DNA of 6,465 nucleotides from an uncultured Saprospiraceae bacterium (GTDB lineage: Bacteria; Bacteroidota; Bacteroidia; Chitinophagales; Saprospiraceae), in NCBI GenBank assembly GCA_937959095.1, contig CALGLY010000114.1, positions 1 to 6,465 on the forward strand, given 5' to 3'. The position numbers and the translations under genes are program-made. The notes below the pieces were generated by a model. That model did no database searches and was not told the origin of the DNA. It saw only the letters and a program-made list of their open reading frames with translations. Shown piece after piece: positions 1 through 5,848 of this stretch; the stretch's first letter is position 1, and every line of letters starts with the position of its first letter.

Positions 1-2313
1 AGTCGTCTTCCAGCCACCTGCGAAATAATTGTGATGCTCATCGACTGTACCAGAATAGACATCTTCGTAGCCATCCAACTCGATAGATAGGACGCGGTGG
101 TTATGAAATTGCGCTTTTTCTTTTAATACATTCCAAGAAGGGAAGCCGTATTTTGTCTTTAGGCGATAAGATACGCCTTCTTCTTTACAAGCGATTTGCC
201 ATTCTTTTTGTAGTGGAATGCGTCCTAATTCGTAGCGTAGTTTCGTGAAAACATTGAGTTGTTTTGTTTTCGTCACTACGGCTTCTTCTGCATAAGTGCT
301 ATTGAGCGATTCGATGCGTTTTCCTCGAATAGTTGGATTGTTATTCAAGTTTGCATTTACACAATCGAAAGAACAGTACGCAATTTCACGACGATGATAG
401 GCTGCCCAGAATGGCTTGCCGCACTTTTCGCATTGCTTTTCTACGACTACTTCCTTGTTCTCTATCTTAGCGGTGTAGCCTTGTTCTTTTGCTGCTAAAT
501 AAGTTCGCAACAAGCGCGGATCTTGGTGGATATAATTAAAATTCAAAGCTTCTGCGGCTAGTATCGAAAGCTCTTTTGCCGATTCGAAGGCAGTTTGACG
601 GAAATTAGAGAAGCTTTTGGGCAAGGCATTTGCATCTGCAAAATCTAACCATTCTTGCTTTGAGAAGCGTCTGCCTAAACCAGCCGTTAGCTCAATCGCC
701 TTTGCCAAAATTGCTTCATCCGATACTTGGATGGCATTGCCATTTTTCAAGCCGCTTGTCGCTTCCGACATTTTCGCGCTATAGGCTGCTAGGCGCGCAG
801 GATCAGCTTTTATTTGGAACATTGGGTTGTCTTTGCCCAACATATCTTTGCTGTGTAGTTCATTGTGCGCTGCTGCCGACATGATTTCCAAATTGTCTGG
901 CGCATTATTCAGGCTGTTTATATCCCGATGATGGACTACTTCTCCTTTCTTTAAAACCGTATTATAAAAGAATTCAGCAATCAAACGATGTTCCGATTTA
1001 TTGCCTTGAAATTGTCCTGCATTGAGCCACCAATAATCATTTTTCGTTTTGCCTGCTTCTTTAACAATCGGTGCTTGATATTTTGATAAAATCATCAAAC
1101 TATCGCCCGCTTTCAGGTCTTTTAGTTCCTTGTATTCGCCATTTTTTAAGCGAAATTTATGGTTTTCCGTTGCTCGAATCGTTAACCCATCCTCTAGTGT
1201 TAGCTTTAAAATTTTCTTTTTATGTCCTGTAATTCTTGGGTTTCGCATCGTTTTCACGACTACTTTCCCTGCTTTATCCAAGCAATAAACCGATACATCT
1301 TTTCCTTCTTTTGCCAATTCTCCTATCGAGACATGATGCCGCCCATCGGCTACTGCAACCAGTGTTTCCGCCGTTAGACACGGATTCGTAGAAATCGTCT
1401 TATAACCCAAATCTGCATAGCAATCTGGCACCGATTCGCGGATAATCGTATCCCAAAACAACACGCCTGGCTCTGCTGATTTCCACGCATTATAGATGAT
1501 TTTATCCCAAATCACACTAGCATCTGCTTCCTTGGTCATTTGCGGATTTTCAGATTCTACTGGGAATTGCTGCATATACGGCTTCTTGCTCATCGCCGCT
1601 TTCATGAAGGCATCATCTATGCGTACCGATACGTTCGCGCCTGTGATTTTACCTTGTTCTAGCTTTGCATCCACAAAGCTTTCTGCATCGGGGTGGCGCG
1701 ATGAAATCGAGAGCATCAATGCGCCTCGTCTGCCATCTTGCGCCACTTCGCGAGTGCAATTCGAGTAGCGTTCCATGAACGGTACGATGCCTGTAGAAGA
1801 AAGCGCACTATTCATCACAGGGCTGCCTTTTGGACGAATGTGCGAAAGGTCGTGTCCCACACCTCCACGTCGCTTCATCAGTTGTGCCTGTTCTTCATCC
1901 AAACGAATGATCCCTGCATAGGAATCTGCACCATTTCCAATCACAAAACAATTCGATAGCGATGATACCTGATGCCGATTTCCGATGCCTGCCATTGGGC
2001 TGCCTTGTGGCAAAATGTATTTGAAATCGCGCAATAAATCGAAGACTTCTTTTTCGGATAAGGGATTCGGGTATTTCTGTTCCACTCGTGCTATTTCGCG
2101 GGCTATGCGACGGTGCATATCGTCGGGCGTGGCTTCATAAATTTTACCTTTCGTATCCTTTAAGGCATATTTATTGACCCACACATTGGCAGCTAATTCA
2201 TCGCCTTTGAAATATTCAATGGAGGCTTTCAAGGCTTCTTGGAAGGTATAGATTTTTTCTGTTTCATTTATTAAAGTGCCAATAGACACGTCTTTTTTCA
2301 ACGCTACATTCAT
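1..2313 (-). CDS. nrdJ: Adenosylcobalamin-dependent (class II) ribonucleotide reductase, N-terminal part, interrupted by an intein; incomplete at left edge
   Basis: Class II ribonucleotide reductases use adenosylcobalamin to make a thiyl radical and reduce ribonucleotides to deoxyribonucleotides in the cytoplasm, with no separate radical-generating subunit. I translated the minus strand from the ATG at 2313-2311 to base 1: 771 codons with no stop. Residues 1-311 are reductase. SNCF carries Cys122, which fits the N-terminal cysteine of the redox pair. KRRGGVGHDLSHIRPKGS (about 148-165) and DGRRGALMLS (about 193-202) match the conserved substrate and specificity-loop regions. TISTNP (306-311) is the stretch just before the radical cysteine. 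Cys122 to position 312 is 190 residues, close to the spacing I recall for Thermotoga NrdJ. From 312 on the frame is intein. After splicing the host protein would resume with CGE or similar, beyond the window. The gene diverges from the exonuclease gene across a 630-base spacer. I saw no cobalamin riboswitch or clear promoter upstream. The family call is firm; the C-terminus is unseen. Confidence 0.93.
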   Translation of the reverse strand, partial: MNVALKKDVSIGTLINETEKIYTFQEALKASIEYFKGDELAANVWVNKYALKDTKGKIYEATPDDMHRRIAREIARVEQKYPNPLSEKEVFDLLRDFKYILPQGSPMAGIGNRHQVSSLSNCFVIGNGADSYAGIIRLDEEQAQLMKRRGGVGHDLSHIRPKGSPVMNSALSSTGIVPFMERYSNCTREVAQDGRRGALMLSISSRHPDAESFVDAKLEQGKITGANVSVRIDDAFMKAAMSKKPYMQQFPVESENPQMTKEADASVIWDKIIYNAWKSAEPGVLFWDTIIRESVPDCYADLGYKTISTNPCLTAETLVAVADGRHHVSIGELAKEGKDVSVYCLDKAGKVVVKTMRNPRITGHKKKILKLTLEDGLTIRATENHKFRLKNGEYKELKDLKAGDSLMILSKYQAPIVKEAGKTKNDYWWLNAGQFQGNKSEHRLIAEFFYNTVLKKGEVVHHRDINSLNNAPDNLEIMSAAAHNELHSKDMLGKDNPMFQIKADPARLAAYSAKMSEATSGLKNGNAIQVSDEAILAKAIELTAGLGRRFSKQEWLDFADANALPKSFSNFRQTAFESAKELSILAAEALNFNYIHQDPRLLRTYLAAKEQGYTAKIENKEVVVEKQCEKCGKPFWAAYHRREIAYCSFDCVNANLNNNPTIRGKRIESLNSTYAEEAVVTKTKQLNVFTKLRYELGRIPLQKEWQIACKEEGVSYRLKTKYGFPSWNVLKEKAQFHNHRVLSIELDGYEDVYSGTVDEHHNYFAGGWKTT
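112..258 (-). other. Homing-endonuclease-associated repeat, copy 2 (intein)
   Basis: Residues 686-734. YELGRIPLQKEWQIACKEEG aligns by eye with copy 1 (TAGLGRRFSKQEWLDFADAN), and FPSWNVLKEKA matches the F-x-S-W ending of the repeat family. It sits just before splicing block F, so it closes the endonuclease insert. Together with copy 1 and the intervening zinc finger it probably forms an extended DNA-reading arm; this is inference from family architecture. Confidence 0.65.
361..432 (-). other. Four-cysteine zinc finger between the two intein repeats
   Basis: Residues 628-651 carry CEKC (628, 631) and CSFDC (647, 651), i.e. C-x2-C-x15-C-x3-C with the aromatic and basic stretch FWAAYHRREIAYC between. 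The spacing suits one tetrahedral zinc site. In homing endonucleases such fingers usually orient DNA-binding parts rather than catalyse. Zinc binding is inferred from the four cysteines. Confidence 0.7.
565..711 (-). other. Homing-endonuclease-associated repeat, copy 1 (intein)
   Basis: Residues 535-583. The pattern is AIELTAGLGRRFSKQEWLDFA, then a short helix containing LPKSFSNFR, then AFESAKELS. It fits the roughly 45-50 residue homing-endonuclease-associated (HNH_repeat-type) unit: helix, L-G-R-x-[PF]-x-x-x-[ED]-W, helix, turn and F-x-[SW]. Such units probably bind DNA and extend the recognition site of the nuclease. A second copy lies about 100 residues further on. Confidence 0.6.
781..870 (-). 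other. NUMOD3-like DNA-binding stretch after the HNH core
   Basis: Residues about 482-511 start right after the HNH core. GKDNPMF (493-499), and slightly further on AKMSEATSGLKNGNA (513-527), resemble the G-K-x-N-P-M and S-x-A-x-x-G-x-x-N pattern of NUMOD3 modules. These are small helical DNA-recognition units found next to HNH and GIY-YIG homing nucleases. The match is by eye only. It could also be a linker of the HNH fold. Confidence 0.45.
850..1056 (-). other. HNH homing-endonuclease core within the nrdJ intein
   Basis: Residues 420-488 of the unspliced protein. The stretch SEHRLIAEFF (about 440-449) leads into GEVVHHRDINSLNN and then APDNLEIMSAAAHNELHS. This is the HNH pattern: the His461-His462 pair, asparagines in NN..PDNLE (470 and 474), and a third conserved position at His483. 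The HNH fold binds a divalent metal and cuts DNA, here expected to target an intein-less nrdJ allele at the active-site codons. All key residues appear present, so the nuclease is probably functional; that last point is inference. Confidence 0.88.
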
Positions 2314-2347
2314 AGTCTTATATAAAATTAAATGTGGCACAAGTGAA

Positions 2348-2381
2348 TTAGATTTGAGATTTTAAGACTTTAGATTTGAGA
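2348..2381. repeat. Short degenerate tandem repeat in the nrdJ leader
   Basis: TTAGATTTGAGA occurs at 2348-2359 and again at 2370-2381, a period of 22 bases, with the related TTTTAAGACT between them. The tract reads as alternating 10-11 base units of the same flavour. It lies about 35-70 bases upstream of the nrdJ start codon. It could be a leftover of slipped-strand expansion or a regulatory tract; no function is visible. Confidence 0.55.
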
Positions 2382-2715
2382 CTTTATTTCTGTTTTATTT
2401 TCAGTTGTTTAGCTCAATTCTAATCAATAGTCTTATTTACTTAACCTACTTCATTCTACTTGTGAATGTTATATTTGAAATGCAATCTGCTAGGTATATT
2501 CATAGAAATATCTAGTAGAGTGCTATGCTCTTGTTCAAAACAATTGTCCTTTCCTTATGAGTTGTTTTTATCCTGTTGTTTTATGTGTGCAGCTTCTACT
2601 TCAGCTTCTTTGGTGAAGAGCTAATGGGAATATGCTTAATATACAGTATGAAAATACATCATGTAACTTTTGTGGATACAAATTTAGTAGAAGTACGAAG
2701 CTTTTGCTGTTTAGG

Positions 2716-2790
2716 TTTTGCACATTTTGTGGATAATAGGCATATTTTGTTGAATTTTAGTCACTTATAAAAGTGAAGAACTTTTGCACA
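2716..2790 (+). repeat. Direct repeat TTTTGCACA, each copy just before a DnaA-like box
   Basis: TTTTGCACA occurs at 2716-2724 and at 2782-2790. The first is followed after 3 bases by the perfect box at 2728 and the second after 1 base by TGTTGATAA at 2792. The shared pairing suggests that the two blocks are copies of one composite element rather than independent chance matches. No binding protein for this 9-mer is known to me. Confidence 0.5.
2761..2776. repeat. Perfect short inverted repeat inside the origin candidate
   Basis: TCACTT-ATAA-AAGTGA is a perfect 6-bp stem with a 4-base centre, lying between the second and third DnaA-like boxes. It has no T-run, so it is not a terminator. It could be a dyad operator or part of origin architecture; a chance match is also possible. 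Confidence 0.4.
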
Positions 2791-2869
2791 CTGTTGATAA
2801 GTTTTTGTGGAAAACTTTTTTTAATTATCATCAAATAGGGAATATGTTTTTCAATAACTCTTGAAAAGC

Positions 2870-2899
2870 TTTGATATTGGTATATAATCATAAACTTTG
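2870..2899 (+). promoter_or_regulatory. Possible Bacteroidota-type promoter for the exonuclease gene
   Basis: TTTG at 2870-2873 and AAACTTTG at 2892-2899 approximate the -33 TTTG / -7 TANNTTTG pattern of the primary sigma factor of Bacteroidota, with an 18-base spacer and one mismatch in the -7 element. The -7 box ends 44 bases before the ATG at 2944. AT-rich DNA makes such matches common, so this is weak. Confidence 0.3.
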
Positions 2900-2943
2900 T
2901 ATTTCTTTTTAAACTTGCTTTCTATTCCATTGTTTCATCATTT

Positions 2944-3957
2944 ATGGCACTAATCGAATTTACCAACAAAGGCATCTATTGTCCACAAGCCGATGTCTAT
3001 ATTGACCCTTGGAAGCCCGTCCGTCGCGCGCTCATCACACATGGGCATGCTGATCATTCGCGTTGGGGAAATAAGCATTATCTCTGTAGTAATTCTGCGC
3101 GTCCTGTCATTGAATATCGCTTGGGAGCTATCAATATCGAATCGCTTGCCTATGGCGAAACGACGATGGTAAATGGCGTACGCATCTCTTTTCATCCTGC
3201 GGGACACATCATTGGTTCGGCACAAATACGACTAGAATATAAAGGCGAAATTTGGGTAATATCGGGTGACTACAAAGTGCAAAATGACGGACTTTCGGAA
3301 GCCTTTGAACCCGTGAAATGCCATAATTTTATCACGGAATCTACCTTTGGATTGCCGATTTATAAATGGAAAGCTCCAAGCGTTGTTGCCAATGAAATCA
3401 ATGAATGGTGGCAGCAAAATAAAGAGGATGGCAAAGTTAGTGTAATAGGCGTATATGCACTCGGAAAGGCACAACGCATCATACATAGCGTGGATAATTC
3501 GATTGGACGAATCTACACGCATGGAGCAATCGAAAATACCAATGAAGTCATCCGAAAACAAGGAATTCCATTACCTACTACTCACAAGGCTGACGCGAAA
3601 GTGAATAAGCGGGATTATGTCGGGAGTTTGGTTTTGGCTACCCCTGCTTCTATGCAAACGAATTGGGTGAACCGCTTAGGAAATGTCTCTACGGCATTAG
3701 CATCGGGTTGGATGACCTTGCGTACCACCCGCCGTCGTCGTTCGGTAGATAAGGGCTTCATTATGTCGGATCATGCAGATTGGGATGGACTGAATAGCGC
3801 AATAAAAGCGACCGAAGCCGAGCGCGTATTCGTGACGCATGGCTCTACTAAAATTTTTAAGCGTTGGCTGAATGGGCAAGGGATTTGGGCGGAGGAAGTG
3901 AGTACGAAATTTGAGGGAGAGCGGTTGGATGTTGAGGAAGAAGTCGCCGAAGAATGA
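2944..3957 (+). CDS. Ligase-associated DNA exonuclease (metallo-beta-lactamase / beta-CASP family)
   Basis: 337 residues. The protein belongs to the family of two-metal nucleases with an MBL core and a beta-CASP cap that is usually encoded beside an ATP-dependent DNA ligase and an Lhr-like helicase, in a presumed DNA-repair set. Seen directly: the metal motif THGHADHS with His33, His35, Asp37 and His38; PAGHIIGS with His88; SGDY with Asp109; the beta-CASP acidic motif TESTFG (Glu132); SDHADW (His277); and VTHG (His299). All expected metal ligands are present, and the length is normal for the family. The N-terminus LIEFTNKGIYCPQ is the usual family start, which supports the ATG at 2944. The tail is acidic (DVEEEVAEE). 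The ligase and helicase partners are not in view. Instead a transporter follows 13 bases downstream, probably in the same transcript. An RNA-processing role, as in some beta-CASP relatives, cannot be excluded. Confidence 0.9.
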   Translation: MALIEFTNKGIYCPQADVYIDPWKPVRRALITHGHADHSRWGNKHYLCSNSARPVIEYRLGAINIESLAYGETTMVNGVRISFHPAGHIIGSAQIRLEYKGEIWVISGDYKVQNDGLSEAFEPVKCHNFITESTFGLPIYKWKAPSVVANEINEWWQQNKEDGKVSVIGVYALGKAQRIIHSVDNSIGRIYTHGAIENTNEVIRKQGIPLPTTHKADAKVNKRDYVGSLVLATPASMQTNWVNRLGNVSTALASGWMTLRTTRRRRSVDKGFIMSDHADWDGLNSAIKATEAERVFVTHGSTKIFKRWLNGQGIWAEEVSTKFEGERLDVEEEVAEE

Positions 3958-3970
3958 GTAATTTTGCCCG

Positions 3971-4822
3971 ATGAAAAACAGCCATCTCCGTCATTTACTC
4001 GAACTCCAAGTAGGACTTTTCTGCATTAGTACATCAGGTGCATTAGGGCGATATATCGAACTTGCTCCACCGCTTACAATATGGTGGCGTGCTTTAGCTG
4101 CCTTGTGTTTTTTGGGGATTTATTGCTGGTGGAAAGGCTTTTCTTTTCGCTTTGAAAACAGGAAACAAGCCCGCAGTATTTTCCTAGCAGGCGTACTAAT
4201 GGCAGCGCATTGGATTTCCTACTTTTATGCCTTGCAGCTCTCCAATGTCGCCGTCGGAATGCTCTCTTTAATGACCTTCCCCGTGATGACTACACTGCTA
4301 GAACCTCTTCTTCTAAAAACCAAATTTGAACCCATCCAATTGTTCTTAGGTACAATCGTATTGATTGGAATTTTCTTCCTCGTTCCAAGTTTTAGTCTTG
4401 ATAATAACATCACACAAGGCGCACTCATTGGTTTGCTCTCGGCTTTCGTTTATTCCTTGCGGAATATTTTACTAAAGACCCAAGTGGCTAATTTTAATAG
4501 TTTTACACTTGTTTTTTATCAGATGTTAGTGATGGTATTGGTGGTATCGCCTGTGCTATTCATTTATAGCTCGGAAGGCGTGCCGCACTATGCAGGACAG
4601 TTGCTTTTTTTGGGCTTGGTCACTACCACCGTTGGGCATAGTTTATTTATCAATAGTTTTCGCCATTTTTCGGTCAGTACAGCGAGTATTATGGGAAGTA
4701 TGCAGCCCATTTACGGCATTCTAATCGCGATGCTTTTCCTGCATGAGTTTCCTGATGGACGGAGTATTATTGGAGGCTTGCTTATTCTTTCGACTGTGAT
4801 TATTGCGAGTACGAGAAAGTAA
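3971..4822 (+). CDS. EamA/DMT-family inner-membrane transporter
   Basis: 283 residues, the typical length of the ten-helix drug/metabolite transporter fold made of two EamA halves. Hydrophobic segments lie roughly at 9-29, 35-53, 68-88, 92-113, 122-140, 148-166, 178-199, 208-228, 233-256 and 262-280. Family-like features are W-W-R (Arg40) in helix 2, AAHWISYFYAL (78-88), the conserved LSNVAVGMLSLMTFP (90-104) leading to the EP pair at 111-112, and GSMQPIYGILIAMLFLHE (242-259) in the second half. Members export amino acids, metabolites or drugs, or import nucleotide sugars; the substrate cannot be read from the sequence. The ATG lies 13 bases after the stop of the exonuclease gene, so the two are probably co-transcribed, though a functional link is not obvious. 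No terminator-like hairpin with a T-run follows. Confidence 0.9.
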   Translation: MKNSHLRHLLELQVGLFCISTSGALGRYIELAPPLTIWWRALAALCFLGIYCWWKGFSFRFENRKQARSIFLAGVLMAAHWISYFYALQLSNVAVGMLSLMTFPVMTTLLEPLLLKTKFEPIQLFLGTIVLIGIFFLVPSFSLDNNITQGALIGLLSAFVYSLRNILLKTQVANFNSFTLVFYQMLVMVLVVSPVLFIYSSEGVPHYAGQLLFLGLVTTTVGHSLFINSFRHFSVSTASIMGSMQPIYGILIAMLFLHEFPDGRSIIGGLLILSTVIIASTRK

Positions 4823-4867
4823 GAAGGCACTTCGTGAATATTTGAAATAAAACGAATGAAAAACATG

Positions 4868-4897
4868 TTGAATGGAAAAAACGTTCGACATAAATTG
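4868..4897 (+). promoter_or_regulatory. Weak candidate promoter before the YHYH lipoprotein gene
   Basis: TTG at 4868-4870 and TAAATTG at 4891-4897 are separated by 20 bases and resemble the Bacteroidota -33/-7 pattern with one T missing in the -7 box. The site ends 42 bases before the ATG at 4940. The 117-base spacer makes a separate promoter plausible; the motif match itself is poor. Confidence 0.22.
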
Positions 4898-4939
4898 TCT
4901 AAGAAATAATACGAAATTGAGTAGAAATTTAAATTAAAC

Positions 4940-5842
4940 ATGAAATACTTAACTTTTTCAGCACTCCTTTTGCTGGGAGCTGCAACACTATTTTGGGCTT
5001 GTAATGATGACGAAGACCCTTGCACAGAAACAACTTGGTATGAGGATGCGGACGGAGATGGCTTAGGAAATCCAGATGTTAGCGAATCTGCTTGTGAGCA
5101 ACCAGATGGCTATGTAGCAGATAACTCTGATACGGATGACGCAGGCGATACGACTTCTAGCGCAGGCAGTACGCCTACCGCAGCATTCGACGATTTCAAT
5201 TCGGATGCCGTATCGGTTTCTTTCGATGGCGATGAAATTACAATCACATCCAATGGATTACCGAATCACACCTCTCCATATTGGGATAGTAGCAGCGACT
5301 TGTACATTGATCCTGTAGTAGCGAATGCCGATCAGATGTCACCTGGAACGTTGCGAGAAGGCAGCTATACGGTTACTGTACCTGCTTCACCAAAAAAGGC
5401 AGCTAGTTCGTCTGCCACTGGTTTGGGGGCTATTGGGATTGCTATTACTGGCGCGCCTATTTTCAATGATGAAGAAGGCCCAAATGTTGCCTTATCCGAA
5501 AATGTGGCTTCAGGTTTCGATTATGCTGGCGGACATATGGGACCAACAGGCTACCACTATCATCTTGAATCTTCTGATGTAGAAGAAAACACTATTTTGT
5601 CGCAAGACGATGAGCGACTAGTAGGTATTCTGCAAGATGGTTTCTTACTTTATGGCAGAAAATGCAATGCTACCAATGCTTATCCAACAGATTTGGATGC
5701 ATCAGGTGGACATACTTCTGCTACACAGCATAGTGATGGCGATGAATTTTATCACTATCACATCATTAATGAATTTTATACAGGTTCTTATATTATCTTA
5801 TTTGGTGGTGACCTACAGGGTACGCCAAATACTATATTTTAG
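4940..5842 (+). CDS. YHYH-domain lipoprotein, probably surface-exposed
   Basis: 300 residues. A signal peptide (1-20) ends in FWA-Cys21, a relaxed lipobox. The mature protein starts CNDDEDP, an acidic tract like the lipoprotein export signal that sends Bacteroidota lipoproteins to the outer face of the outer membrane. Next is a calcium-binding-like segment, WYEDADGDGLGNP, with Asp36, Asp38 and Asp40 flanked by Cys28 and Cys52, of the thrombospondin-3-like style common in this phylum. A D/S/T-rich linker (about 62-80) follows. The rest is a YHYH domain with two copies of a GGH...YHYH pattern: GGH at 197-199 with YHYH at 205-208, and GGH at 256-258 with YHYH at 271-274, separated by LVGILQDGFLLYGR. 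The histidine clusters suggest metal binding, which is inference; the function of YHYH proteins is not established. The start is supported by the signal peptide. A second lipoprotein gene follows after 57 bases. Confidence 0.9.
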   Translation: MKYLTFSALLLLGAATLFWACNDDEDPCTETTWYEDADGDGLGNPDVSESACEQPDGYVADNSDTDDAGDTTSSAGSTPTAAFDDFNSDAVSVSFDGDEITITSNGLPNHTSPYWDSSSDLYIDPVVANADQMSPGTLREGSYTVTVPASPKKAASSSATGLGAIGIAITGAPIFNDEEGPNVALSENVASGFDYAGGHMGPTGYHYHLESSDVEENTILSQDDERLVGILQDGFLLYGRKCNATNAYPTDLDASGGHTSATQHSDGDEFYHYHIINEFYTGSYIILFGGDLQGTPNTIF

Positions 5843-5848
5843 TGCCAC

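Larger units (their letters stand above)
1..1380 (-). mobile_element. Large intein with homing endonuclease inside nrdJ, C-terminal end outside window
   Basis: An intein excises itself from the host protein and ligates the flanks; its endonuclease spreads the coding DNA into empty alleles. It starts at Cys312 of the unspliced protein (CLTAETLV, block A), directly after the host NP. Block B is seen as TIRATENHKF, with the Thr382-x-x-His385 pair that assists N-terminal cleavage, followed by KDLKAGDSLMI. Block F is seen near the left edge as VYSGTVDEHHNYFAGG (752-767). Block G, with the terminal Asn and the +1 host residue, is not in the window. At least 460 residues are present, larger than a mini-intein because a nuclease and DNA-binding region lie between blocks B and F. 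The frame is open throughout, so there is no sign of decay. Splicing activity is inferred from intact motifs. Confidence 0.93.
2671..2921 (+). other. Candidate replication origin: DnaA-box cluster plus AT-rich unwinding region
   Basis: DnaA initiates chromosome replication by binding 9-mers of the form TTATCCACA (reverse complement TGTGGATAA). Four such sites lie in one orientation: TGTGGATAC (2671-2679, one mismatch), TGTGGATAA (2728-2736, perfect), TGTTGATAA (2792-2800, one mismatch) and TGTGGAAAA (2806-2814, one mismatch). The last two variants correspond to TTATCAACA and TTTTCCACA, which occur as accepted boxes in other origins. They are followed by very AT-rich DNA (about 2815-2921), a plausible duplex-unwinding element. 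Both flanking genes point away from the cluster, as leading-strand genes beside an origin would. No dnaA gene is in view, but origins need not adjoin dnaA. AT-rich spacers can give partial boxes by chance, though four in 144 bases is many. It could alternatively be a DnaA-regulated promoter region. Confidence 0.5.
2314..2943. other. 630-base intergenic spacer between divergent genes, no credible gene
   Basis: Neither strand holds a convincing protein here. The one moderate frame (2576-2770, plus) has a low-complexity composition with no recognisable domain, and it overlaps the DnaA-box cluster. The left third (2314-2460) is the nrdJ leader and contains a degenerate tandem repeat. The middle (about 2460-2660) shows nothing I can name. 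The right third (about 2671-2920) holds the DnaA-box-like cluster and AT-rich DNA described separately. I found no tRNA, rRNA or riboswitch fold. Confidence 0.7.

Noticed and set aside
259..1959. Plus-strand frames at 259-498, 630-884, 1496-1768 and 1738-1959
   Set aside because: They lie antisense to the continuous nrdJ-intein frame, which has clear domains, and their translations have no recognisable domain.
2314..2460. Cobalamin riboswitch upstream of the B12-dependent nrdJ
   Set aside because: The leader is very AT-rich and has no conserved B12-box or multi-stem structure that I can see; GCCACA near 2333-2338 alone is not enough.
2576..2770. 64-codon plus-strand frame in the spacer
   Set aside because: It has hydrophobic, low-complexity composition with no motif or clear translation start signal, and it overlaps the DnaA-box cluster. 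I treat it as chance.
2979..2987. TTGTCCACA, a one-mismatch DnaA box in the opposite orientation
   Set aside because: It lies inside the exonuclease coding sequence at the conserved YCPQ codons, so it is explained by coding and not counted in the origin cluster.
2950..3879. Minus-strand frames inside the exonuclease gene (2950-3225, 3232-3561, 3697-3879)
   Set aside because: They are antisense shadows of a gene whose catalytic motifs are all on the plus strand.
4225..5025. Minus-strand frames at 4225-4428 and 4711-5025
   Set aside because: They are antisense to the transporter and the start of the YHYH gene and show no domain.
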